Positions 29,039-37,535 of a stretch of DNA of 64,000 nt are shown one piece after another. Position 1 is the stretch's first letter, and every line of letters starts with the position of its first letter. This stretch comes from Gimesia alba. Its GTDB lineage: Bacteria; Planctomycetota; Planctomycetia; Planctomycetales; Planctomycetaceae. The translations under genes and the position numbers were made by a program. Location of the stretch: positions 4,319,546 to 4,383,545 of the forward strand of contig NZ_CP036269.1 in NCBI RefSeq assembly GCF_007744675.1. The letters are read 5' to 3'. A model generated the notes under the pieces. It did not search any database and was not told the DNA's origin. It worked only from the letters and a program-made list of their open reading frames with translations.

Positions 29039-30319
29039 TTACTGTTCAGGGTTGGCATCTGCTGGAGCAGCCGCGGAATCTCCAGCTGTGGAGCTCACTT
29101 CGGGAGCGATTTCGGGCAAAATAGGATAACGATCCTGGTGTTTAAACCGAATCGGAAATGGCAGGTCGCTCTGCCTTAAACACATCACTAAGCCAGATTC
29201 TGAAGCACAGAAAATACGATCTGTCCGTTCATTCATCAATTTAATCTGGAATTTCCGCAGAGGCACAGCAGAAAGCACCGCACCATCCGTACGGGAAAGA
29301 ACCAGCAAATTTCCAATCTCATCGGTAGCATACAGGCGAGTTGGTGAAAGTGAGACAAAACTAGAACCGAGTGGCTGCCACCATTGTTCCTGCCCTGTTG
29401 TGGCTGAAAGTTGAAAGATTCCTTTTTTCCGTGATGAAAGATAAACCTCGTCATCGAGAACTGTCACTGGCTTGAGTAAGGGGAATGAAGTACGAATTCT
29501 CCAACGTACAATCCCATTCAAAATATTCAAACAGTACAAATTCTGATCTTCTGAAGCGAGAAAAACACTCTTTTCATTCTCAGCTAAACTGGCTGAGATA
29601 GGAGCATCTGTCTCAAATTGGAACGTGAGTTGACGATCATTCAGAGTGACCGAGTAAAGAGATCCATCCTGACTAGCAAACAAGAGCGTACGATTTGTAA
29701 CAACCGGTGGCGTGGTAACCTTGTCCCCAGTCTGATAGGTCCAGCGAATTGCACTTTCCCGCCAGGCTGGCAGTTTCGATTCATTGCTTAATTCTTTTAA
29801 CCGCTTTAAATCCCAGGCATAGACCCGCCCATTCAAAGTTCCTACGTAAATCGAATCTTCATCAGCCGTGGGGCTTGTGGATGCAGAACCTGGAAGTTGC
29901 AGTTCCCAGTCAATTTCACCATTCAACCTGTTAATGGAGTACAGTTTCATACCAACTGTAATAAAGACATACTTAGAATTTGAAACGGGAGGATAGCTGA
30001 TATTATTCCCGCGCCCTAACTGTGTGGCCCACAGTTTTTTACCGGTCTCATTGTTGAAAGCGGTGATAATTCCCGCAGTTGAAAGTGCATATAAATTAAT
30101 TTCATCCAGAGACAGATGAACGATTTTATCTCGCTGTGGATCTACAGTCGCCTGTCCCCACCATACACGATCCAAATCGTATTGCACTAATTCTCGTTTC
30201 GAAAGTAGAGATATGCCAACTGAGGAGTCATTAAATCGCTGAGCTAAAAGACAATCATTCACAGAGACTGTCATTATTAACACCAGACAACTTATCGCCA
30301 ACTTCTTCCAAACAGACAT
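29039..30319 (-). CDS. Secreted PQQ-type beta-propeller repeat protein
   Basis: A 426-residue protein with a signal peptide (LAISCLVLIMTVSVNDCLLA) followed by repeated beta-propeller blades of the PQQ/WD type. The recurring pattern is 'x-Y-x-[LIVA]-x(3)-G-x(4)-W', as in TAFNNETGKKLWATQLG, YSINRLNGEIDWELQL, YCLNILNGIVRWRIRT and QLSATTGQEQWWQPLG. An Ala/Glu-rich tail ends it. Such proteins act as binding scaffolds (for example BamB) or redox enzymes; no cofactor or catalytic site is evident, so a structural or binding role in the envelope is more likely. Only about 206 bases separate it from purH; joint transcription is possible but not shown. Confidence 0.82.
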   Translation of the reverse strand: MSVWKKLAISCLVLIMTVSVNDCLLAQRFNDSSVGISLLSKRELVQYDLDRVWWGQATVDPQRDKIVHLSLDEINLYALSTAGIITAFNNETGKKLWATQLGRGNNISYPPVSNSKYVFITVGMKLYSINRLNGEIDWELQLPGSASTSPTADEDSIYVGTLNGRVYAWDLKRLKELSNESKLPAWRESAIRWTYQTGDKVTTPPVVTNRTLLFASQDGSLYSVTLNDRQLTFQFETDAPISASLAENEKSVFLASEDQNLYCLNILNGIVRWRIRTSFPLLKPVTVLDDEVYLSSRKKGIFQLSATTGQEQWWQPLGSSFVSLSPTRLYATDEIGNLLVLSRTDGAVLSAVPLRKFQIKLMNERTDRIFCASESGLVMCLRQSDLPFPIRFKHQDRYPILPEIAPEVSSTAGDSAAAPADANPEQ

Positions 30320-30846
30320 ATTATGTTCTTTTCAAGTTTGATTCAGGAAACAGAGTTTTCTTGAAGAAAGGAACGGCCTCAATGACTGAAACCGCAGTAC
30401 GAATTTTGTTCTTTTGAAGTTTACAACATGAACGCGCTCTAATCGAAATCTGTCTTTATAAACAGACTTGGATTCCAGAGCCCAATTCTGCTGAGCATGA
30501 CTCACTCCACCCATTCTACCCACTCATCCAATCTGGAATCCAGCTTTGTTCGGGCTAGATTTCGAGAATTTTCAGTCCCCAGACTGAACATTTCAGCGTT
30601 ATTCTCACTATTTATAGAGTCACAAGCCGATTATCTCACAAAATGGCACGCTCAAATCAGTCTATGATCCTGAATATTTAGAATCACCCGTAAAATTGAA
30701 TCCCTCCATTTTAAGAACTTCCGATTCCTGATTCCAAAGCCTACAATAGCACTATTCATAGTGAATATTTCAATTCCACATGGAAGAACAAATACAAGTC
30801 TGTCGAATTCAATTCGAATACCATCAATGATTAAAAGCGAACTGGT
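30320..30846. promoter_or_regulatory. Divergent intergenic region with two palindromes
   Basis: A 527-base AT-rich stretch between divergent genes with no credible ORF. CACTATTCATAGTG (30750-30763) and TCGAATTCAATTCGA (30803-30817) are perfect palindromes, one with a 2-base and one with a 1-base centre, 97 and 30 bases before the ATG at 30847. They could be operator sites for a dimeric regulator. Confidence 0.35.
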
Positions 30847-32181
30847 ATGAGAACAAACATCACAAGCGCCACGCAATTCTGCAAATCCTTTTTTGACACA
30901 ATTTTGGTCTTCTGCGTTTGGATCAGTGTTGTTGTTTTTCTCTCCTCTGTCGCGTCTGCAGATCTAATCAAGCTTAAAAACGGTGGTGAAGTCCGGGGCA
31001 AGCTCCTGAGAACAACATCGGGATCTGCAGAGACCCGCGTGATTCAAACCCTCTCAGGGGGATCGATTACGATCGATTCTCAAAACATTGAATTCATCAC
31101 AAATCGTCCGCTTTCGATTGAGGAATACGAATCCCGGTCTAAAGAAATCGAGGATACCGTCGAGGCACACCTCAGACTCGCTGACTGGTGCTTGAAAAAT
31201 CATCTCAGTTCTCAACGCCTCGAGCAAATGGAAAAAATCATCCAACTCGATCCCGACCACGCCAAAGCGCGTGCTGCACTTGGATATTCAAAGCGGGATG
31301 GTGAATGGATGACGCGCGATGAAGTCATGCGCAAAAATGGTTATATCAAGTACAAAGGCCGTTATGTCTCCTCAGCCGAGTTGGAATTACTCGAAAAAAA
31401 CCAAGCTGAGCTGGAAGCAGAACGAAAATGGATCAAGAAAGTCAAGCTCTGGCTGATCTGGCTTAATGGGAATGATCTACTACAGCAACAGGAGGGGTTA
31501 AAGAATTTCCAAGAGGTTAGTGACCCGCATGCTGTCGCAGCCCTGGCACGCTTAATGGGAAAACATAAACACATTGCCATCCGGTCTCTGCTAGTCGCAA
31601 CACTTGATCAGATTCCGGGAAACAAGCCGCTTCGCCCACTGGCTGAACTAGTTCTGACGGATCCGATCCAGACGATTCGAAACTCTGCGCTGGAAGTACT
31701 GACGAAGCGAGATGCCACTGGTGCAATCGCCTTTTTTATCGAAGGGCTAAAAAACAAATCGAACATCATTGTTAAGAGAGCAGGCCAGGGACTTGAATCA
31801 ATCGGAGATCGATCTGTCGTTCCCGATCTAATCTCCGCATTAACTACCAGCCATACTTATCGTGTCAGGGTTCCCGACACAACATCTACTTACAGTTACA
31901 ACACAAACGGTACATTCGGCGGTTCGGGAGTTGTCCTGCCCCCAGATATTGAAGCAGGTTTATTAGCCGGCCGCTATCCGAATGGAGTGATCGTACTCCC
32001 TTCCCAACAACCCAAAGTGCAAATGCGGACCGTATCAGTCAAACATTTACATCAAAACGAAGCCGTGCTGCTCGCATTACAAAAAATCACACAGCAAAAT
32101 TTCGGCTACAATGAGAGACTCTGGCGACTTTGGTGGGCTTCAACCCAGAATCAGACCGGTTTGGTTCCCGTCATTCAGTAA
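30847..32181 (+). CDS. Exported HEAT/TPR-like helical repeat protein
   Basis: The 444-residue product has an N-terminal hydrophobic export signal (ILVFCVWISVVVFLSSVASA). A small beta domain (DLIKLKNGGEVRGKLLRT...ETRVIQTLSGGSITIDS) resembles SH3-like domains found at the start of many planctomycete secreted proteins. Next come a TPR-like helical pair (AHLRLADWCLKNHL, MEKIIQLDPDHAKARAALG) and HEAT-type repeats (AVAALARLMGK, TIRNSALEVLTKRD, IVKRAGQGLESIGDRSVVPDLISAL). A Gly/Pro/Thr-rich loop interrupts the last repeat. The repeats imply protein-protein binding outside the cytoplasm. No enzyme motif was seen. Confidence 0.75.
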   Translation: MRTNITSATQFCKSFFDTILVFCVWISVVVFLSSVASADLIKLKNGGEVRGKLLRTTSGSAETRVIQTLSGGSITIDSQNIEFITNRPLSIEEYESRSKEIEDTVEAHLRLADWCLKNHLSSQRLEQMEKIIQLDPDHAKARAALGYSKRDGEWMTRDEVMRKNGYIKYKGRYVSSAELELLEKNQAELEAERKWIKKVKLWLIWLNGNDLLQQQEGLKNFQEVSDPHAVAALARLMGKHKHIAIRSLLVATLDQIPGNKPLRPLAELVLTDPIQTIRNSALEVLTKRDATGAIAFFIEGLKNKSNIIVKRAGQGLESIGDRSVVPDLISALTTSHTYRVRVPDTTSTYSYNTNGTFGGSGVVLPPDIEAGLLAGRYPNGVIVLPSQQPKVQMRTVSVKHLHQNEAVLLALQKITQQNFGYNERLWRLWWASTQNQTGLVPVIQ

Positions 32182-32220
32182 ATGCCAGGAACTGACATTG
32201 GCCCATTTTCTCAAGCCAGA

Positions 32221-33567
32221 TCAGCCATCAACGAACGCTAAAGCGTCGCGCAGCGCGTCAAGATGCGAGTCATAGTTTTTCCAGCGATCCAGACCAGAAC
32301 GATTCATCGGACGGCGAACCTGCCAGTTGCTTGCTGTGGTGACAGGGCGACTGTTGTCATGGAATTGCAGGCATCGATCATCCCAGTCGACGTCGATAAA
32401 ATCAATCAGCTTGCGAGACACGTCCTCCTGGTTTTCTACCAGATCAGAATAATGTAACTCAAAAGGTGTCACCGGTAATACTTCCTTCCAATGCTGCATC
32501 AGCCGTTCGTATTCTCGGTAGTAGAGCCCCAGATGCGTTAAATCAAACGAATAGTGATGCCCGCTACGGAAACGCTGAAAATAGCAGGAAAGACAAGTAT
32601 CAAGCGGGTGCCTTTGGCTATGAATCACTTTTGCCTCAGGCAACATGATAGCAATCAACCCAAGATAGAGAAAATTGCCAGGCATTTTATCAATAATACG
32701 AATCGCCGAATGGTCAAACGTTCGCAAGCGGCGCAGATAAGCATCGGCAAATCCAGAGAAGACCTGCTCTGGAAGATGTGCCATGTAATCTGGAAAATCT
32801 ACTTTTTGTGTCGCATGCTGCTTCATGGTGCCGGCGATACTGGCAATATCCGGCAGCTCCCCTGCTCCATGCACTTCAGGATGACTGGATAAAATCTGCT
32901 CCACCAGTGTCGTGCCGGTACGTGGCATGCCTACGATAAAAACCGGGACTTTACTCCGATTTCCTGCTGCAGCCAGATTCTGTATCATTTCAGTAGAAAA
33001 GATAGAAATCACCCGATCGATTTCTGTTCTGAATTGATCAATTTCAAACTGGGCTTTCTTAAATCGATTTCCCATCTCATAAAATGAGAATGCCTTCTCG
33101 TAGTCCTGAATGTCATTAAAGATTTTTCCAGCCGCAAATCCCAGAAAACAGCGATCAACATCAGACAGGTCTGTTCGCGCAGCCTGTTGTTCGACAAGGG
33201 AAACAATCGGATCGTCGGCCATAAATTTTCGAGTTGCCGAATAATTGAAATATGCTTCGGCGTAATCGGGCTTTAACTCTAAAGCCGTCAGATAATGCTG
33301 TTCTGAAAGCGCGAAATCCCCCACCAGGCGATAGACTGCTGCAAGATTATGGTGGAATTCGGCAACGTTCGGCTTGAGTGCAATTGCTTTTTTGAGCCGT
33401 TCGATGCCGTTCGCATATTCACCGCTGTTAGAAGCCGCCAGGCCGTAGAAATGCAGAAAATCAGCATTATTGACATTGGACGGATAATACGGCGTTAACA
33501 GCGCTTCTGCTTTTTTTGCTTGATTGGCTTTAAGTAATTTGACTGCTTCAGAGAGAAGTTGAGACAT
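32221..33567 (-). CDS. TPR-containing sulfotransferase
   Basis: A 448-residue protein. The first about 130 residues are three or four TPR units (FLHFYGLAASNSGEYANGIERLKKAIALKP and the next two repeats). The rest is a PAPS-dependent sulfotransferase of the Sulfotransfer_3 type: the 5'-phosphosulfate loop VGMPRTGTTLVEQILSSHP, the 3'-phosphate region HSQRHPLDTCLSCYFQRF and the C-terminal RRPMNRSGLDRWKNY. Protein-tyrosine sulfotransferases belong to the same Pfam clan, and TPRs often present protein substrates, so a protein or peptide acceptor is plausible but not proved. The gene follows the M50/HlyD gene by 57 bases on the same strand. Confidence 0.88.
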   Translation of the reverse strand: MSQLLSEAVKLLKANQAKKAEALLTPYYPSNVNNADFLHFYGLAASNSGEYANGIERLKKAIALKPNVAEFHHNLAAVYRLVGDFALSEQHYLTALELKPDYAEAYFNYSATRKFMADDPIVSLVEQQAARTDLSDVDRCFLGFAAGKIFNDIQDYEKAFSFYEMGNRFKKAQFEIDQFRTEIDRVISIFSTEMIQNLAAAGNRSKVPVFIVGMPRTGTTLVEQILSSHPEVHGAGELPDIASIAGTMKQHATQKVDFPDYMAHLPEQVFSGFADAYLRRLRTFDHSAIRIIDKMPGNFLYLGLIAIMLPEAKVIHSQRHPLDTCLSCYFQRFRSGHHYSFDLTHLGLYYREYERLMQHWKEVLPVTPFELHYSDLVENQEDVSRKLIDFIDVDWDDRCLQFHDNSRPVTTASNWQVRRPMNRSGLDRWKNYDSHLDALRDALAFVDG

Positions 33568-33624
33568 GCTTTCCTTAATACTGTATTGTAATGATTCGCG
33601 TAGTCGCGCTGTGAGAGAGCTTAC

Positions 33625-35847
33625 TCAGAGACGGAAATGGAATGTTTTGCGGAAGTAGCGCCATAACCATTGCCCCGTTGTTAACTGACTGACCAGAAAT
33701 CGGGCTTTCCCTCGCATATTGGCACGAAACAAGACCACATCTTCATCAAGGGGAACGATCGCCTGATACGCCGTACTGGTTAACTTTTCACGACCATCCT
33801 TATCAGTGACCGTTGGTAATTCTCCCCCCATTTTGTTGGAGAGAGTCGGTGGAACATAATCAAGATGACCGTGTGCAACTCGTTCAATTTTGGACTCATA
33901 AGTTTTATCTGGTAAATGTTCCAGCTTGAGTTCGACCGTCTGATCCACGTTGAAATCATTACGGTATTCCTGATCGATAAATAAAACTGCCTGAAAACGA
34001 GACTCGGGAGCAATGCTCAGCATGTGAGTTCGTTCTTCGAGATAGCAGTTGGCGTTTTTCGCATCCAGAGGTGTTCCAAACCAGCGTGATAATTGTTTTT
34101 TCGAGTCAGATAATTTGGGCTCTGGCTGACTGGCGGGCGCCACAACTGTTCCACTGATCGGGGCAACCACTTTCATATTGCTCAGCTGCTCTTCGATTTC
34201 TGCAATTCTTTCTTCAATTGTCGCGAGTTCCTCTTTTGAAACTTTCACACCAGCCAAATCGTCAAGTGCCAGATATTTCTTGATCTCACCTTCTTGAACC
34301 TGACGCTGGTTTTTTAAGTTGCTCAGTTCATCTTCCTTTTCGAGATTTACGATGCTCGCCAGAAGTTGACCTTTTTCCACATGTTGCCCCGGTTCGACAT
34401 AGACCTGATCCAATCTACCGGTTTCTGTAGTATAAACATGCTTTACGTCATAACCCTCTACAATGAAGGGGGCTTCAAAATGCATGGGAACAGGGATCAG
34501 GAGAATTCCAAGAATCGCAGCAGCAAAGACAGTCAATGTCGCTGAGACTTTCCAGTAATTCATGGGTTCGGTCCTCGGTGCAGTAATAATTTTGTAAATG
34601 TTGGAGACAATCCCCCAAATGAATGTCACGATCGAAATGACAGCAAGCGTGATTCCAATACTCTGTAAATCATAAGGCTTCAGCACGGTATACAGAAAAA
34701 GCGTAATACCGAACATAATAAACCAGCGATATAACGACGCAGAGATCGCATACACGATAAACCAGAATTTTCCGGTCTCCGGCATAAACGGATCTCGCTG
34801 AGACTCGATTCCCAGACAATACCAGGCAAACGTGTCGCGAAGGTGCTTATCCGCTTTTTGCCTTAAGTTGGGAATTTCCAGCAAATCGCTCATCATATAG
34901 TAGCCATCGAACCGCATCAGCGGGTTGGCATTAAAGATCACGGTTGTCACCGTGGAAACGAAAAACAGGTTCAATGCCAGGTGGTTCAGGAGACCTGGTT
35001 TAGTAAACCACCAGACCCAGACTGCAATCGCGGACATAATCACTTCGATATACATCCCCGCTCCGCCAATTATGATTCTCTGCCATTTGTTTCTTAGCAT
35101 CCAGGAATCGGAGACATCACAATACAGGCAGGGACTGAAAACCAGGAACATGATCCCCATGCCATGACACTCACCACCATAGTGCTTGCACGATAACCCG
35201 TGGCCAAATTCGTGAATCACTTTCGCGGCACCGAGTACAAACCACATATAAATCAGGTTAGGCCAGCCAAAAAACTGCTGAAACTCGGGTAATCGACTGC
35301 GAAATGCTTCGAATTGCACGCCGATCAAAATCCAGGAAGAGACGATCAGCAAAACAAACATCGTCGTTGCCCAGGGACGCCACATCCATTTCACATAGGG
35401 ATATAACCACTGCAGAGTTGTTTCCGGATCCCAACCAGGGAGTCTGAGATACATCAGATTGCGAAAAGTCGTAACTAATTTCTTTTTATGTTCTTCCCGC
35501 CGCTGTTTGATTAGCGTGACGCCTTGTCCCGGCCGTCCACTCGTGAGCAAGCCTTTACGATATAAGTCGGAAATCAATTGCTGGATTTCCGAAATCGAAA
35601 GCAGCAATGTCGGATACTGTCGATGCACTTCATCCTTGATCTCATCGGGATTACGTTCTCCATTTAGCAGATTCAGAATATAGAACTGCTCAGGATGAAG
35701 TCGCGTGTACTTAAGTGATACCGGATCTTTGATCACCCAGTATCCCAGACCTTTGTAATGAATCCACTTGCTGATTAAATCATCGCGCACCCTCAACGGA
35801 ATCGGCCGTTCGGTTGAGGATGTCATCGATTCGCTTAAAGTGCTCAT
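33625..35847 (-). CDS. PqqD-like/M50 peptidase/HlyD-like fusion protein
   Basis: The 740-residue membrane protein has three parts. Residues about 15-105 look like a small winged-helix (PqqD/RRE-like) domain ending IQQLISDLYRKGLL. Residues about 150-430 are a polytopic M50 (site-2-protease-type) domain: VIHEFGHGLSCKHYGG, where HEFGH (about 212-216) is the HExxH zinc motif, and NANPLMRFDGYYMMSD, the third-ligand motif. The C-terminal 300 residues are a HlyD-like adaptor: lipoyl-like GRLDQVYVEPGQHVEKGQLLASI, a coiled coil and a beta domain. The architecture resembles 'putative peptide zinc metalloprotease' proteins in peptide maturation/export loci. A HlyD gene lies 64 bases upstream and a sulfotransferase 57 bases downstream. 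Confidence 0.85.
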   Translation of the reverse strand: MSTLSESMTSSTERPIPLRVRDDLISKWIHYKGLGYWVIKDPVSLKYTRLHPEQFYILNLLNGERNPDEIKDEVHRQYPTLLLSISEIQQLISDLYRKGLLTSGRPGQGVTLIKQRREEHKKKLVTTFRNLMYLRLPGWDPETTLQWLYPYVKWMWRPWATTMFVLLIVSSWILIGVQFEAFRSRLPEFQQFFGWPNLIYMWFVLGAAKVIHEFGHGLSCKHYGGECHGMGIMFLVFSPCLYCDVSDSWMLRNKWQRIIIGGAGMYIEVIMSAIAVWVWWFTKPGLLNHLALNLFFVSTVTTVIFNANPLMRFDGYYMMSDLLEIPNLRQKADKHLRDTFAWYCLGIESQRDPFMPETGKFWFIVYAISASLYRWFIMFGITLFLYTVLKPYDLQSIGITLAVISIVTFIWGIVSNIYKIITAPRTEPMNYWKVSATLTVFAAAILGILLIPVPMHFEAPFIVEGYDVKHVYTTETGRLDQVYVEPGQHVEKGQLLASIVNLEKEDELSNLKNQRQVQEGEIKKYLALDDLAGVKVSKEELATIEERIAEIEEQLSNMKVVAPISGTVVAPASQPEPKLSDSKKQLSRWFGTPLDAKNANCYLEERTHMLSIAPESRFQAVLFIDQEYRNDFNVDQTVELKLEHLPDKTYESKIERVAHGHLDYVPPTLSNKMGGELPTVTDKDGREKLTSTAYQAIVPLDEDVVLFRANMRGKARFLVSQLTTGQWLWRYFRKTFHFRL

Positions 35848-35911
35848 ATGCTGTAAAAGTCTTTAACAGGAAAGAATGCTTGAAAATGTGTTTTGGGTTA
35901 AAAATGATTTC

Positions 35912-36859
35912 CTATTTTTTGACTGAAGTTTCCGCAGCCACTTTATTTTCAGTTTTGTCAGGCATGATTTTCATCGTGGCCATATAACCGGCTTTCAAAA
36001 CATTTTCCGGGTTTTCCACTTCTGCCCAGACACGAATCGACTTCCCATGAATAGGCTCGACTTCAACATCAACAAACACGATCCGGCCGGTGTATTTATT
36101 ATTTTCAATTGGCAAACGAATCCCGGGAATGTCTAATTGAACTTCAACCGGTGTTCCAATCTGAAACTTCCAGGTATCGTCAATATTAACATATCCTTCT
36201 ACTTTGACGCGTTTGGTACTGACGAGTTCCAAGACTTCATCACCGTGTCTGACAACTTCGCCCGTCGAACGGAATTTTTTCGTGACAATCCCATCAAAGG
36301 GAGCCGTTACCTTAGTCTCTTCGATCTGAGCATCAATTTCTTCAAGCTGCAATTTACTCATTGCAAATTCCAACTCAGCCTGTTCAATTTGCAGATCACT
36401 CTTTTCTGCATTGAGCTGCAACCGTTTAATATCCAGCTTCGAAATCGTATTCGAAACGCGTTTATTGATATCCAGGTTCATCTCCAGTTCGACATAAGCG
36501 GTATCGCGCGCTTTTTTGGAATAGCGGATTTCAATATCATTGGAAGAACGTTTTTCGGCCGTCTTGCGTGACGCCTTTAACGCATCGCTCTTCAATGCCG
36601 CGATCACCTGCCCCTTTTTGACCTGTTCCCCTTCATTCGGCTCTACAAATTCAAGTACCCCCGGGCGATCACTTCCCAAAATCACACGATCAATCAATTT
36701 TATCCGGCATTCATTGACAGTAATCTCAGAGCCCGGACTGGGTGGTGTGACCTTTTCTTTGGCCTGATCGCTCGCGTCAAGATTTCGCTCTGCCAAAATC
36801 AGGCTGGCTCCAATCATCAAAACCAAGCAGAACAAAGTATTCCCTAAGCTTAACTTCAT
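35912..36859 (-). CDS. HlyD / RND-type periplasmic adaptor
   Basis: About 315 residues from the ATG at 36859, which is preceded by GAGG and GAAG; the longer in-frame start at 36973 would spoil the signal peptide (LGNTLFCLVLMIGASLILAE). Lipoyl half-domains are ILGSDRPGVLEFVEPNEG with QVKKGQVIAAL and VTAPFDGIVTKKFRSTGEVV. Between them is a long coiled-coil hairpin, and a beta-barrel domain follows (WKFQIGTPVEVQLDIPGI). Such adaptors bridge an inner-membrane transporter and an outer-membrane channel; neither is encoded in the window. It is the first gene of the operon with the M50/HlyD fusion. Confidence 0.85.
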   Translation of the reverse strand: MKLSLGNTLFCLVLMIGASLILAERNLDASDQAKEKVTPPSPGSEITVNECRIKLIDRVILGSDRPGVLEFVEPNEGEQVKKGQVIAALKSDALKASRKTAEKRSSNDIEIRYSKKARDTAYVELEMNLDINKRVSNTISKLDIKRLQLNAEKSDLQIEQAELEFAMSKLQLEEIDAQIEETKVTAPFDGIVTKKFRSTGEVVRHGDEVLELVSTKRVKVEGYVNIDDTWKFQIGTPVEVQLDIPGIRLPIENNKYTGRIVFVDVEVEPIHGKSIRVWAEVENPENVLKAGYMATMKIMPDKTENKVAAETSVKK

Positions 36860-37535
36860 TTCTTCACCCTCAATTTGAATCCGATATTTTAGTGAATGCG
36901 GAAAACACTTCCCGATCCGTCGATTTGTCAACAAACTCTGGTAGATATAAATATAGACACTTCTGAGCCTCATATCTAACGCTTGCCTCCCCCCGCTGAC
37001 AAGCGATTTTCCATAATGCGCATATGAATTTTAAGAGGGGGGTTGGAACATAACGCCAGGTTGAGACAGAGCATCTCGGCCACACAACCATCCTATTCCA
37101 CCTATTCAAACCGTTCCCCCATTTATCGAATCGGAGAAGAGGACTCTTCTCAAATTCGATTTATCGTAAACCACTATCAGTTTTTGAATTATATCCAGTT
37201 CTCATTATACGCATGTTATACTTTAAATATTGGACCGTCTCTTATGGTAATAGGCCATTTATAGGAATCTTCCCCCTTAAACCGGTTAGACAAACCTTCC
37301 GTTTCAATTACGCAACATGGGGAAAAAATTAAGTTTACGACAAAATCGTATTTTGCAAACGCCCTCACTCCCGAATAAAATCAGAATATGTAAGATTGTC
37401 CAGACAATGAAAATTGGTGTGTGAACATACTTAAAACCATATTTTCTGGCACTCTTACCGTATAATTTCCAGAAGACTTCTATCTTCAGAAATTTGAAAC
37501 CGGTAAATAACAGACCAAACAGGTAACTGATCTCG
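36860..37535. promoter_or_regulatory. Divergent intergenic region of the export locus
   Basis: 676 AT-rich bases between the two divergent HlyD-type operons. Two short ORFs here (36870-37109 minus and 37043-37264 plus) have no family features. A perfect TATAAT lies at 37461-37466, about 70 bases before the ATG at 37536, but no good -35 precedes it. Confidence 0.4.

Noticed and set aside
36870..37109. 79-codon minus-strand ORF overlapping the HlyD upstream region
   Set aside because: Its frame overlaps the HlyD promoter/leader, with no start signal or conserved pattern.
37043..37264. 73-codon Tyr-rich ORF in the export-locus intergenic region, considered as a peptide precursor
   Set aside because: No ribosome-binding site or leader pattern; low-complexity AT-rich sequence. 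No basis for calling it a precursor.
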